DNA of 64,000 bases, from contig NC_092793.1 in assembly GCF_918797505.1 (NCBI RefSeq), positions 77,311,912 to 77,375,911 on the forward strand, in the 5' to 3' direction. The notes under the pieces were generated by a model. That model was not told the DNA's origin. It did not search any database and saw only the letters and a list, made by a program, of their open reading frames with translations. Position 1 is the stretch's first letter. Each line of letters begins with the position of its first letter. The position numbers and the translations under genes were made by a program. This DNA is from Bemisia tabaci. Its lineage: Eukaryota; Arthropoda; Insecta; Hemiptera; Aleyrodidae. This document shows, in pieces, positions 45,141-56,109 of this stretch.

Positions 45141-45596
45141 GGACCTAAAATTAAATTCAACTGATAATAATAGAAAAAAGAAGGGGGGGGGGGAGAAAAG
45201 AAAAGACAAAAAGAAGGGGAAAAAAATAAATAACATAACATAAATACATCGACATAAATTCAAACTAGAAAAATGCTCAAATAATTAAAACTGGAAAAAG
45301 ACGCAATTATAAAAACAGTAATTTGGTAAAGAAAAAAATGAGAGAGAGAGAGAGAGAGAGTTAAAAAAAAAAAAAAAAAAAATGAAAATTTGAAATACAT
45401 GAATAGGAATATGTTGAGTACAATTAATAAAAAATTTGAAACATAAATTACAGGATGAAATAAAAAATAATAAATAAATAATAAATAAATAGTAAATTCT
45501 GGTAAAATATTATAAGAATCCGTCAATAAACAAACATATTACGGACTCAGAGGCCTGCGATAGTTAAGAGATTGAATTTACGGGCCCATCTACATC

Positions 45597-45700
45597 AAGC
45601 CTGGCTGGTCTGGTGGTAAAGTACTGGATTTCGGAGATCAACTCCATCCCGAGGCGTGGGTTCTAATCCCGACTAGGACGGCGCGGATTTTAAGGTAAGT
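45597..45700 (+). mobile_element. tRNA-derived SINE head
   Basis: CTGGTCTGGTGGTAAAGTAC resembles an RNA polymerase III A box, and GGGTTCTAATCCCGAC 45 bp later matches the B box (GGTTCRANTCC). The spacing fits a tRNA. No cloverleaf with a paired acceptor stem could be completed, so this is a SINE and not a tRNA gene. Confidence 0.6.
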
Positions 45701-46030
45701 AATAACTCTACGATTCACAACCTGGACGCATATGTACATTAGAAAGCAAATTAGTACCAAAGGTGTCTCCTAGAGAGCGCGCACACGGATATGGAATATG
45801 TACCCTGATCGCAATATTTGTGCAATATTTTCGAAATATTTTGGCAACATTGCAGACAATGTTGCCAAAACGTTCCCGACAATGTTGTCAACAATATTGT
45901 TAGGTAGGACCCTAGCACATTGCTGCAATATTGTGACAATATTGTGACAATATTGCAGCAATGTTGTCGGAAATATAATAACAATGTTGCTGCAATATTT
46001 TGGAAACATTTTCGTGTTGGGCGGGCACTC

Positions 46031-46499
46031 CAAACAATAACCTTTGTCCGTTTTGTTCATATAAGGGCCGTTCATGAAATTAGGATTTTCTCGATGGATT
46101 TTGTGACGTATATCCCTGCCCTTTAACACGTAAATAGAAAATGGTGTAACGCTTTAAAGTGCGCATTTAAATTTGGCAATAGCTGATGTGCCTTGGTTCC
46201 ACTCTACTTATCGCGGTCCATTTAATGATCCTGATGTCAAAGCAAGGAGGACGATAATCGTTTTTCTATGGTTCATTTTTTTAGCCGTAGGGTAGAGTTC
46301 TCAAAATTGATCGTTGAAACATTGGTGAGCGAGTTCTTACACTTCAACGGTCCTCATCTTCCTTGCGGAATTTTAAAACGCGCCTACATAAAAAACTTTT
46401 GAACGCTTCTCTAGTACAAACGCATCAAAGCTATCCATTTTTTTTAAATATTTTCCAAAAAATTCATTTTTACCAGCTGCTTTTCAGACACTATTCGTT
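46031..46499. repeat. Two MITE fragments and unassigned DNA
   Basis: About 46063-46145 is a diverged piece of the GGGACCGTCCC family (CTTTAACACGTAAATAG). About 46150-46225 is one arm of the GTTAAACAGAAAGGAACC family (TTTGGCAATAGCTGATGTG). Confidence 0.55.
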
Positions 46500-47117
46500 A
46501 TTTTTTTTTGAAAAACGAGGGAGGGGGTAGACGGGTGAAGCATGTCGCACGTAATTCAAACTAAAAGTCGAGATGTTGTCAAACGGACGTTTAGAATGGA
46601 AGGAGGAGGGGGGGGATTCAAAACGTCTTACGTAATGTAATTCTTGAGCGGACCATTGCTCCACGCATGACAGACGGAAAGATGGAAGGAAAACGGTGGG
46701 TTGGGATAGTGCTGATTGAGAACTCGTGTCCCACCCGGTGGAAGATCCCGACACGGAAGCGACAACCGCAAAACCATGCATCGCTCGTCGGGAATGTGCC
46801 CCATTCCCCCCTGGAATCCGCCCCTCCTGCCCGCACACCCCTGTGCAAGTGTGCAATGCCCCATGCCATCCCTCCATTCCGCGTCCACTGCAGCGGTTAG
46901 CGGTGAGCGAGTCGTGCGACAGACCGCGCCTGGAACCTCATAGCGGCACCACTCACACTCGCACCGGTTTCCTGCGCCAATTCGTAAATCACATGTCGCC
47001 TGCTTCGTGTATCATTAATGTGTTCTATGAGCCCGGATGTTGTCAACAGGATGTAGGCCTCCGTCTACGCCTTCACCGACGCCGCCCGCAACGCTCCTAG
47101 GCGCACCCTATCTTGTA
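46500..47117. other. GC-rich island
   Basis: Overlapping open frames on both strands (up to 128 codons on minus, 124 on plus) arise from GC-rich sequence. None has a domain. No repeat partner except a possible GGGACCGTCCC fragment at the left edge. It lies upstream of the Dscam exon at 43582-43734, so an untranslated exon or promoter is conceivable. Confidence 0.35.
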
Positions 47118-47237
47118 TCACGGACTATGTAGAAGATTAACATTAAGCAAACCAGGTGTATCTACATCGAAACTGTTGGAAAAATACCGATCTATTGCAA
47201 ACTTATCGGCGGTGAAACTGCAAATATGCGTACCTTG

Positions 47238-47269
<32 letters not shown>

Positions 47270-47450
47270 ATTTATAAAGAGACCCACCAACAGAATAGTC
47301 TTTATGAAGAGAAGAAAAATCACTGAAACTTTCTGAAAATGAAGATTGGTAGTTGCCTATATAGAAAATGAAGTACGATAGGAAATCTGTAAAGCCGCGA
47401 ACGGAGATACGCATTTTTGCAGTTTCACCGTCGTTATGCCAGAGCAAGGA
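47118..47450. repeat. GAGATACGTGGTTT family with a T27 tract
   Basis: GGCGGTGAAACTGCAAATAT near 47211 pairs inverted with GATACGCATTTTTGCAGTTT near 47405. A run of about 27 T lies at 47239-47265. The family matches 25223-25453. Confidence 0.6.
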
Positions 47451-47536
47451 TGTGAGTTGTTTATGTAGGAAATTTACTTTGAAATCACGATGAGCGCATA
47501 GGGAGAATCTGAAATTTATCTCAAATTCTCATACTA

Positions 47537-47933
47537 TAAGAAAGGAGGGGTATCGAATGAGGGCCGTTTTCAGACTTGCCTTAGCTGAATTTCCTCAATT
47601 CTACGATTTTCACCCAATGCAGGTCTATATTTCACGGAATTCATCATGATTTGGTAATTTTTTGCATCATTTTGGGGTCTAATACTGGATGGATCTGAAT
47701 GTCAATTTCAACGTAAATTGTGGGTTTGGCGTCGAATGCCGAAAAATCGGAATTTTTGTTAAAATTGACCCCTCAGACCCATGTTTAGGCTTAAATTAGA
47801 GCCTAAACCGAATCATGATATATTTCGTTAAAAATAGTCCTTCAATGCGCAAAAAATCGTAGAGGTTCGGAAATTCAGCTAGGATGGATCCAAAAACGGC
47901 CCTTATCGATATCTCTCCTTTTATGCAGGTATA
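47537..47933. mobile_element. AGGGCCGTTTTT inverted-repeat element
   Basis: AAAGGAGGGGTATCGAATGA, GGGCCGTTTTCAGAC, TTAGCTGAATTTCC and TCTACGATTTT at left are matched inverted at right (TCGATATCTCTCCTTTTA). Arms are about 75 bp each. Confidence 0.75.
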
Positions 47934-48512
47934 TACGTGCGCATTTTTGAGCGTTCTACTTCAAAAAGTATACTGCGGCAAGGATATCATTTGATACAGT
48001 TGAATATCCCCGGTTATAACTCCAAGCGAAATGACCCCTTCCTTATTAATACTCAGGAATTATACTTTCAAAGATGGATATATTTATAAAATTCTGACCC
48101 TCGTTCATTAAAGGGACATTTATCCAGAATGAGCCACTAAACAGAGTCTGAACTAGAGAAAAACGGTACATGTTCTCTCTTCAAAATTTCGAGTAAATAA
48201 CGGTTCACGCAACGGGAAGTTGATTATTAATATGATCATTAACTTGGGGATCGGTTCTCGAATATGATGATTACTGGGATAGTACTTCTTTTAAATCGCT
48301 CTTTTAGACGAGCACGAGCACGGTAGAGCTCCTTCAATTTTTTTGACGCAACCTGTGGTTACCGCAGAGTTTGATAAGTTGCATGCTGCATGTGCATGTA
48401 CTCTCCAGTATTAAGATGCTTGAAATTCACTATCCAAAACGCATTTTGCATTATCGTAGTTAGTATCACTTATTTTCAAAGTATCAACGTCCTTGGGCAC
48501 TTCCTTTTAGTC
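47934..48512. other. Non-coding DNA, no feature recognised
   Basis: Nothing recognisable. Confidence 0.3.
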
Positions 48513-48568
48513 GGCAGTAGCAAGTAGGCAGTGACAAGTAGGCAGTGACAAGTAGGCAGTGGCAATTA
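48513..48568. repeat. 14-bp minisatellite, four units
   Basis: Unit GGCAGTGACAAGTA, with the two middle copies identical and the outer ones each differing at two or three bases. Confidence 0.9.
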
Positions 48569-50352
48569 CCCCAACCGACCCTTAAGTATACCCAACCTTA
48601 AGAGACAAACATTCTTGCAAACAGGATTAAATCTTTCTTACATTATAATTTAATGTATATGAGCCACTGCATAAAGTCTGAACTAGATAAAGATCCGCAC
48701 ATTTTCTTCTTAAAATCTCTTAAATATAATCATTAACGCAGCATGAAGTTCGAAAATTAACACCTTTGAACAAGATACAGAAAAGTATTAATTGCACAAA
48801 TCAAATGAAAGTCAGATTCTATAAAAGAAGTTCTTCGTATTTTTGCCTATTGCTTAATTTTAACTGTATACTTTCATGTCTTGTTTAGGAGCTGATTTCC
48901 GGACATCCCGTTGCGTGATTCGTTTCCGCGTAAAATTTTGGGTACAAGGTCCGTATTGCTTCAAATCATTCCTTGTATAGACGCCCATTTTTTGAATTTC
49001 GTTCGTTCGAAATTTATTACACCAAAAACAAATTTGAGAATTCAATAGGAAAACCTGGAAGTTTAATTTTGCTTCCGCTTTCACGGACTTCGATTTAAGG
49101 GAGAGAGAGAGAGAGAGGAGCGTTAGATGACCTCACTGCTCCACAAATTTGTTCACGGTTTCAAACATTTTATTCAAACTTAGAAGGAAAAGTGAATAAA
49201 ATTCACTTCATATTTCTCCTAGCCGGTGGTTTAATCTTGACCCGATAGGTGACAGAGCTGCGGTCGCGAGCATCAAGTCTAGATAAATTACTGATGATTT
49301 TACGTTAAAGATGAAAATTCGTAAAACTCTCGTTTTTAAATGATCTGTAAACGAAAGAAGCTTTCCAGAGGTATCGCAATCGCGGGCAAGTCGGAGCTCA
49401 TGCAAACGGAGTGAAACGAGAGGGGAATAGCACACAAAGACAACGTTCAGAAACAAAAGGAAGCACCCCCATCACATTACGATTTACATAATAAATTGTC
49501 TAATTCAACCACTGGAAAATGGAAGCTCATTCCCGTAAAAATATGTACTTTATTGTTTTGAGTCAAGTTGCATTCTAAGCAGAGTCGTTGTATCGTGCGG
49601 TCAGATCTTTGTTTGAAAAAAATCCATCCAATTTACGTTAGCTCCGACATAATTTCCGGTTCAGTTTTTACCCGGTGCTCCGTAATAATGTCAGCTCCGC
49701 GTTTCAGACCCCCTCCCCCCTTTTTTCCATTTTATCCGACTTTTTCCCCCTTCATTCGCAGCGCTTCCCACGTTTTTTTATCCCACCGTACCCATTCTTT
49801 CCTCGCCAATCTTCTTATACTCCTCCCCGTTTGCTTTTTCCAGTGAACAGATCATTTACAACCGAGGGACAGTAGCAGTGCATTAACAGCCCATCAGAAG
49901 AGATACCAAATTATGTGTTCCCTCTTCAAATTTACTATCCATAATAATGAAATAACTATCAGTAGGTCAGTTGAAGCGAACTACTTAGTTTTACAATTTC
50001 TCACTTATTCACTATGTCCATTGTTCATGGGCGTAAGAAGGGGGCAGGCAAAATGGGGCCTGGACCCCTTAAAATTGAAAATAACATAATCTGCCCCCCC
50101 CCCCCGTCACACTAAGAAATTCTGGATGGCAGCAGAAACCTCTGTTGGGGATGATTATTTCTTTTCATGTAGGGTCTTAGATGAAAACATCGTGTTCGTT
50201 TAGTTAGTATTTTTTTAAATTTTCATAATGGCAGCCTCAAAATGCGTCCAAATAGAGTTAAAATTTTAAAAAATTTCCAGACAGGTTGAAAGCAACAGTT
50301 TGAAAGTAATCTATGCTGAAAGTGAAGAATGAACGTAAATCTTCGGAGGTTT
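48569..50352. other. Mostly unassigned DNA
   Basis: A (GA) run lies near 49100-49117, a C12-like run near 50096-50105, and a pyrimidine-rich stretch at 49700-49850 that creates open frames. About 48120-48200 and 48650-48730 share GAGCCACT..A..AAAGTCTGAACTAGA as a diverged direct repeat. Confidence 0.4.
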
Positions 50353-50760
50353 TAGAGGCAATTAACAGAGATGGGCTTCTGGCGTAGATCCGCTGGTATT
50401 TCCAGAAAAGATCGCGTCAGGGATGAGACGGCACGAGAGATCACTGATGCCAAACAGACCATCTTGCATGAAATTATGACGAAGCAACTCATTTCGTATG
50501 GTCATGTTCAGAGAATGGCAGGAGACAGGTTGATTGAAGCGGAAATGTTAAGGTGCTCAATGCCCCAAGGGTTGTGGTTCGACAGAGAGCAGTGGAGGTC
50601 AGGTGTCGTAGAGCACGAGGAGTGCCATAAAGCGACTAAGTGTGTAAGTCTTCGGCAGAAACTGGTGGAAAATCTGCGTCACGAATGCCTAAAAATGCGT
50701 CCAAACAGATTAAAAATTTCAAGAATCTCTGGAGTAGATCCCACAGACCCTCCGTGGTAG
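50353..50760 (+). pseudogene. Non-LTR retrotransposon polymerase C-terminal fragment
   Basis: The frame from after a TAG to the TAG at 50758-50760 encodes EMGFWRRSAGISRKDRVRDE, then TILHEIMTKQLISYGHVQRM and GDRLIEAEML. The order (FWRR.AGISR.DR.RN, then L.WYGHV.RM..DRL) is the classic C-terminal region of RTE/Jockey-like reverse transcriptase polyproteins in insects. The usual tryptophan in L.WYGH is a serine, and the catalytic core is absent. It is a 5'-truncated relic, more complete than the one at 19406-19579. Confidence 0.75.
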
Positions 50761-52759
50761 AGGGTCAGGCGCAGGCCCTCCCCCAAGCAAGAAAACCTAA
50801 GTATGCCCATGACCAAGTCTCGTATGTCTCTCCTCTCTACATGCACTTATCAGATATCCTAAACATGACGAAACCAATAAATCAGTCAAGTTAAACCCGG
50901 AAATAACTCGTAAATTGCGTAAAAGCCGGAGAGTAGCGGATGCTGTTTAGTACTACTACGTCACAGAAAATCGATTAATTAATATTTTTACTCTTAATAT
51001 TATAGGATCGGAAGAGTATCTGTCATTCTAATGATTTTTAGTCCTTTTTACTTAATACATATATTTTGAATATATATAACGGATAATTTCCTTAGTGATG
51101 TAATAATTAACGTTTGTGCAGCACAACACTAATACAACGACGAGCGGAGAAATGTGGAAAAACCGGCTCCTGAAGTTTCTCTCTCCAATGCTGCTAAATC
51201 TGACATAAAATTATCGAAGGCACGGCAAAAATGAAGGCATCGGTCCAACATAATCCGTTCGATCTGGCGTTGCAGCGCGGCTTAGAGCTAAAATCCCTGG
51301 GCACGGTAAAACAGTCGCGGGTAAATTTTAATGCGTACCCTCCCCAGCGGATCTCCGTGAATCCTATTTAGTTTTTCCTGTTGCTCGGAATCCAGTCGCA
51401 GGACGAATATCAAAGTCGAGCTGATGTGTTTTCTTCTTATTAGGGTTTTTTTTCGTATCCAAAATGCATATCAGATTGAATGTTTTTAAACAAGGAAATG
51501 TCAGCGGGGTAGCGCAGTGCTACATGAAATACATTGAGGAGAGAAAGAGAAACACAAGGAAGGCGATGGGATGAAAGGGGCGAGAGGGGGAGAGAGACAG
51601 AGAGAGGTAGTAGACAGGGGTAAGAGGGGGGAGTAGTGCGGGAGACAAAGAAAGGGAGAGAAAGAGAGAGAGAGAAATGTGGATGGCTCTGAAATGTTGC
51701 GTCTACTGCCTGGCTAAAATGATAAAAATGTGTCTCGATTCATGAAACTATTTCAATTATGAACATTGTAATCATACAGAAGAAATGAACCTTGTTCGGA
51801 CCACGAGATTTTTTGACTCTACAAGGACTTTAGTTGCTTTTTTGGCACAAGAATTGATCATACCACACAGGGCTAAATTCAGATACACGGAAGAATTTTT
51901 TTAGGTAAGTGTAATTGGTCAAAGTGAGTCAAAGAAATCCTAAGTTTTCGATAGAAAGCACTATCCAGTATCCAAAAATGATGAGAATGAAAATTTCGGA
52001 AACTTCATGAAACCTCCTCATTAACTTGAAATCTATTTAAAAAATCTCAGGAGGGAAAATTTCTCCGAGAGAAATCTCAAGCTATACAGAGGCTTCAAAG
52101 TGCGTTTCAGGAGAAGGTTTTATGGGGACTTTTTTATAAAAAACACCAAAATGTCGAATAAAATAAGAGGTAAGACAGACAGTTACAAGTTTTCAGTTCA
52201 AATAACATATTTTTGAGAAAAAAACAACCACCGATTTAACCAAGCGTCATCATGTTGCGTCCATTCGATTGATTGAATTTCAAGTTGAAGTTATATGTAA
52301 AGTGGCAACTCGGTTTTTAAGTTGTGCGCGGTGCGCTTGTGACAATTCCCGAATCCGTCACCCTCCTTTTTAATATTTATCTTTTGAAAGTTTCTTTCTT
52401 CTCCCTCAACTTTCAAACTTAGTTATTTATTTAAAACTGTGTGGAAAGTGTTACCTCCCAGCATTTTATGAGCATAGTCACTTTTTCTTGCACCGCTTCA
52501 TTTGAATCCAATGTTGTGTAGTATATAGATGACTGGATTCTGAAAACGCGTAACTCAATCACATCGTTTCAACATCTCCGTCCATATTCTATTTGTCAAA
52601 GTAAAAATAACAGGTTTTATGACTTGCATTTTTTACGGAATGATTGTGATAGGGTAAGTTTTAAAATACTTCGAAGGATTGGAAAGCGTTGCGGTAGGTC
52701 CGTAGAAAATCAGCACGGACAATTCGTTTGAAATTTGGAAAATCGAATCGCATAAGGCG
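50761..52759. other. Non-coding DNA with purine tracts
   Basis: A purine-rich (GA) stretch covers about 51535-51675. About 51200-51420 is GC-richer and repeat-free. No gene is supported. Confidence 0.35.
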
Positions 52760-53685
52760 CAGGGCCGGATTTAGGGGTTGGCCACATGGGCCGGCGGCAA
52801 ATTTAGGGGGCGGCAAATGTTGTAATTTTTTCAAAAGTAGGTATCAAGAAAAATCTGATCTGAATCAATCTGAATTAAAAAAAAAAAAAAAAAAAAAATT
52901 ACAAACGAGAAAAGGCGAAAAAATCTCTCATTTCCTGAGAGTTAAAGTATAGTAATTTCTAATTTGTTCGTCTTTCGGTGATACAAGAGACATCACCTTT
53001 CATTAGTCAAGTTGAGAGAGAGACCAAACACGCGATTTGGCCTGGAGCGGCGCGGCGCGGCGCAGAGAGCAGTGATGACGAGGACCTGAGATGGAAAGGA
53101 GAAGCCCTCGGCGCGGCGGTTGGCATGTAACACATATTATCGCCTACAAGACTGCATGAATACTTCACGCATTGCGTCAAACGTAGTGCGGTCGGCAGTG
53201 GTTGGTGTGGAACTCATAGTGCCTACAAGACTGCATGGATACTTCACGCATTGCGTCAAAAACAGTGCGGTCAGCAGCGGTCGGCAGCGGTCGGCGTGAA
53301 ACGCATAGCGCCTACAAGACTGCAGGAATACTTCACGCATTGCGCCAAACACAGTGCGGTTGGCGCGGTGGCAGAAATTAAAATCATTAAACCACATTCA
53401 TGTTTATTCTTTCATAATTTTTTCGTTCTTTTCTTAAAAATGAAAGGCCTCGTCCACACAGAGATATTTTTACGGAACTTAATTTTCGCGCAAAGTTCTG
53501 TGAACTTTTGCTAGTGTTGACAGGGCTTTCACAAAAAATGTGCCCAATACGAGTAAACGCGTCTTATGCACCCCTCCTCCTCCGGCACGTTCACTTGATG
53601 GTTTGTATCGATGTTTCAAAACGACTGACAAGGGGCGGCAAAATACAGGCGGCCCATGGGCGGCAAGTATGTAAATTCGGCCCTG
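52760..53685. mobile_element. hAT-type non-autonomous element with 8-bp duplication
   Basis: The ends CAGGGCCGGATTTA and TAAATTCGGCCCTG are inverted and flanked by a perfect direct 8-bp duplication ATAAGGCG (52752-52759 and 53686-53693). The CAGGG terminus and 8-bp target duplication are hallmarks of hAT elements. Subterminal GGCGGCAAA / TTTGCCGCC repeats are conserved. The interior holds an A24 tract (52877-52900), a GCGGCGCGGCGCGGCG stretch and the half-palindrome array. No transposase. Confidence 0.9.
53100..53370. repeat. Half-palindrome array inside the hAT element
   Basis: Three units of about 76-86 bp, each with CGCCTACAAGACTGCAKGAA, TACTTCACGCATTGCG and GTGCGGTCGGC. They are more alike to each other than to the array at 5795-6000, suggesting local amplification. 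Confidence 0.75.
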
Positions 53686-54598
53686 ATAAGGCGTTTGGGC
53701 GATTGGGGGTAAATATTTTTATATATAATGACATGGCATTTTTGCATTCGTATCAATTTCATCGCGAATATTATAATTCGGTATAAAGCTTACCCTACTT
53801 CTCTCTAATGCCCTCAAAATTATTAGAGGTTAAATATGTGTATGCACGCATAACAAATGAACAGGAACGTGATAGGCACCTCAACAGAGCGCGGAAATGG
53901 AAATTAAGCTTCATTTGGATCCTCTTATCCAGGAATCACTCGTTTTCCTTCCATTGAAATTGTAAAATAGCCTGCAGGTTTTTCAGAATTATGAATTAAT
54001 GCACGTTCTCATTTCAACGTAACGATTAAACTAAAACATTTCCCAGTTATTAACTCGTGCAGCTTCTCATGCTAAATCATCATCTAATCATCACTCATGT
54101 AATCATGAGTATTTACAAATACATATATTTGTTTGCCTCGGAACGAAGTTAAAAGAGCCCCCATCTCAGCAAACATGCGATTGAGAATGAGCCTTGGACG
54201 AATCCTCTTAGAAAAATATGACCTCTTTGAACGGAAATTTGAGTCGTAGTCTTTTATTTCCTCATTACCTGAGTTCCAAATTTATATCACGAATAATTCT
54301 GTCCATTGATAAATCATGAGTCAAAAAATTAGTGACTTTATTCAAGGGCGAAATAGACAGTTGCCCTTTCTTCAAAAACTGAAATAACTAGGTGACATTG
54401 TCGGGTGCTTTCGGATAGTGTCCGTTCTAGTTTGTACCTTATATAAATTTTGCTCCTTTCAAATAATTTCTCCCTAACAAGTCATAACAATACTTAATGC
54501 TTTGCTGATGCATGGTGCCCACCCCCTCCCTCTAACGCCCCGTAATGCTGGTAAAAACCGCCGATATCGACTCCGGTTCGTACGATACATAGAGTTAA
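53686..54598. other. AT-rich DNA, no feature recognised
   Basis: The first 8 bases are the right copy of the hAT target duplication. Nothing else is recognised. Confidence 0.35.
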
Positions 54599-55038
54599 AT
54601 CATTAAGCGAATTTTCGCGATCGAATGTCATTCATCAAACGAATTGATCAGTGCTGAGTGATGCCGATGATCGGTGATGTCAGGAGCCAATCAGAGCTCA
54701 GATTTTTTTCCTAAATGAAATTAAGAAGAAAATAAGAAAACACGAAACACTAAAACACAGAAATTGCGAAAACACCAGACTTGAATTGACAAAACACAAC
54801 AACAGATAGAGATGACAGAACAACAATTTTGGTGAGAGATGAAGTTTCTGACAACGATTGCATCAATTCAAAAATTGAATTCAAGTCCCGAGGTGAATTC
54901 GAAATTTCGAATTGATGGATTTCAACGGTCTCTGGTAAGACCAACGAAGAAGTCGATAATCATTGAAAAAAAATGCACAATCGTCGAATATCATTCAACG
55001 GTGAATGATATTCGATCGTGAAAATTCGCTTATTGTGA
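54599..55038. mobile_element. ATTCGAAT-word inverted-repeat element
   Basis: TAAGCGAATTTTCGCGATCG at left and CGATCGTGAAAATTCGCTTA at right are inverted, continuing through AATGTCATTCA. The interior is rich in AATTCAA / TTGAATT and GAATTCGAAATTTCGAATTG words. Confidence 0.7.
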
Positions 55039-55559
55039 TTAGGAACTGGGATATTGATCCGATGAGGCAAAATTTCCATTGGAGATTTTCTTCGATTTGG
55101 GTAAAAAAAATCAGGCTTTGAGATTTCGATGGAAAGCTCTCTCAAGTGTCCCACGGAGAAAACTGCAAGGGGTTTAATTTATTTGTTTGTCGATAGGGAG
55201 AATGACTTTCTATTATGATCTGACAGTTTTGCGTTGAGCATGACAGATGCAAATTAGAAATCGCTCTTTTTCGAAAGTACATTATCAAATTGGAAATACT
55301 TCAGACCGCCGTTTTATTAAATCATGTAATATTTAGTGCCGTGTTGTAAGTTGTTAGTGCAAATCTCATTTTATTCCAAAAAGATAACAAGAAATACTCA
55401 ACACCCACTGCGAAAATTGTTCTTAGTCGATAGTTTTTCATGGAAAAGCACCATTTTCTAAAATTGAAACGGCGTTTCTCTTCGTAAATCTTTTGTAAAT
55501 CTCCCCGTCAAAGTCGGCGTGACTTAATCTAAAACCCACTTTAAAGCTGAGAAAAAGCA
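55039..55559. other. Non-coding DNA
   Basis: CCCACGGAGAAAAC at about 55151 resembles an end of the CACGG foldback class. Otherwise unassigned. Confidence 0.3.
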
Positions 55560-56065
55560 ATAATGACGGGGACACTGCTCGCGACGGAGAATATCCTAGC
55601 GAGCGTTCTTTGTGAAGGCGGTAACTAGCGGCCGCCGCGAAGGGGGTGGGAATGAAGGAGAGCCGAGGGGGAGGGGAAGGGGGGTGGAGACCTTTGAAGG
55701 TGGCTGAGGAGGAATGGAGCGAGGATCATTTGAGTGCGGAGCAAACGAGCCTAATTATTATCCGCAGCCTGCGGTCACGACGATTTGCGAGCTGAACGCA
55801 CTGCTGCCGATCCGAGAATCGCGCAACAACTACGGGAAGCGGATGCATGTCTGCGGTTTCTGCTTAGCCCGGCTCCGCTCTTGACGCCAGAACAGCGGGA
55901 CCCTGCCGGGGAAGATACTCCCACAATCCCGCCGACCGTGATAGTTTATTCAGCATTAAGTATACTCCCAGTTTTAACTCCGGTTATTACTCTCCTTCAC
56001 CGCCCACTCTTTACGCCTTTCTCTCCTCGCGGCTGGAACGGGGAAAAATCGGATGAGTAGTCAGA
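55560..56065. other. GC/CpG-rich island
   Basis: Contains GCGGCCGCCGCG, a G-rich run near 55657-55690 and a 91-codon plus frame (55785-56060) without a domain. No repeat partner. Possible regulatory or first-exon sequence. Confidence 0.35.
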
Positions 56066-56109
56066 AGCAATTCTCACAAGTTGGTTGCATTAAGCATCGG
56101 GTTTTGTCC

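Larger units (their letters stand above)
44142..46030. mobile_element. CAATATTG-word foldback element (1.9 kb)
   Basis: The outer ends GAGCACCCGCCCAACAC (44142-44158) and GTGTTGGGCGGGCACTC (46014-46030) are inverted with one mismatch. A second inverted pair inside, at 45020-45040 and 45768-45788 (CCGTGTGCGCGCG..CTAGGA), bounds the centre. Between the outer and inner ends each arm is made almost entirely of degenerate AATATTG, TTGCGAAA and TTGCAAT words; the left arm is about 860 bp and the right about 225 bp. The centre holds a LINE tail and a SINE. No transposase. Confidence 0.75.

Noticed and set aside
45597..45680. Possible tRNA gene
   Set aside because: A and B boxes are present but no acceptor stem or anticodon arm could be paired; better explained as a SINE.
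46491..47100. Candidate Dscam first exon or separate gene in overlapping frames
   Set aside because: No frame shows a signal peptide followed by a donor in the required phase; strings are low complexity.
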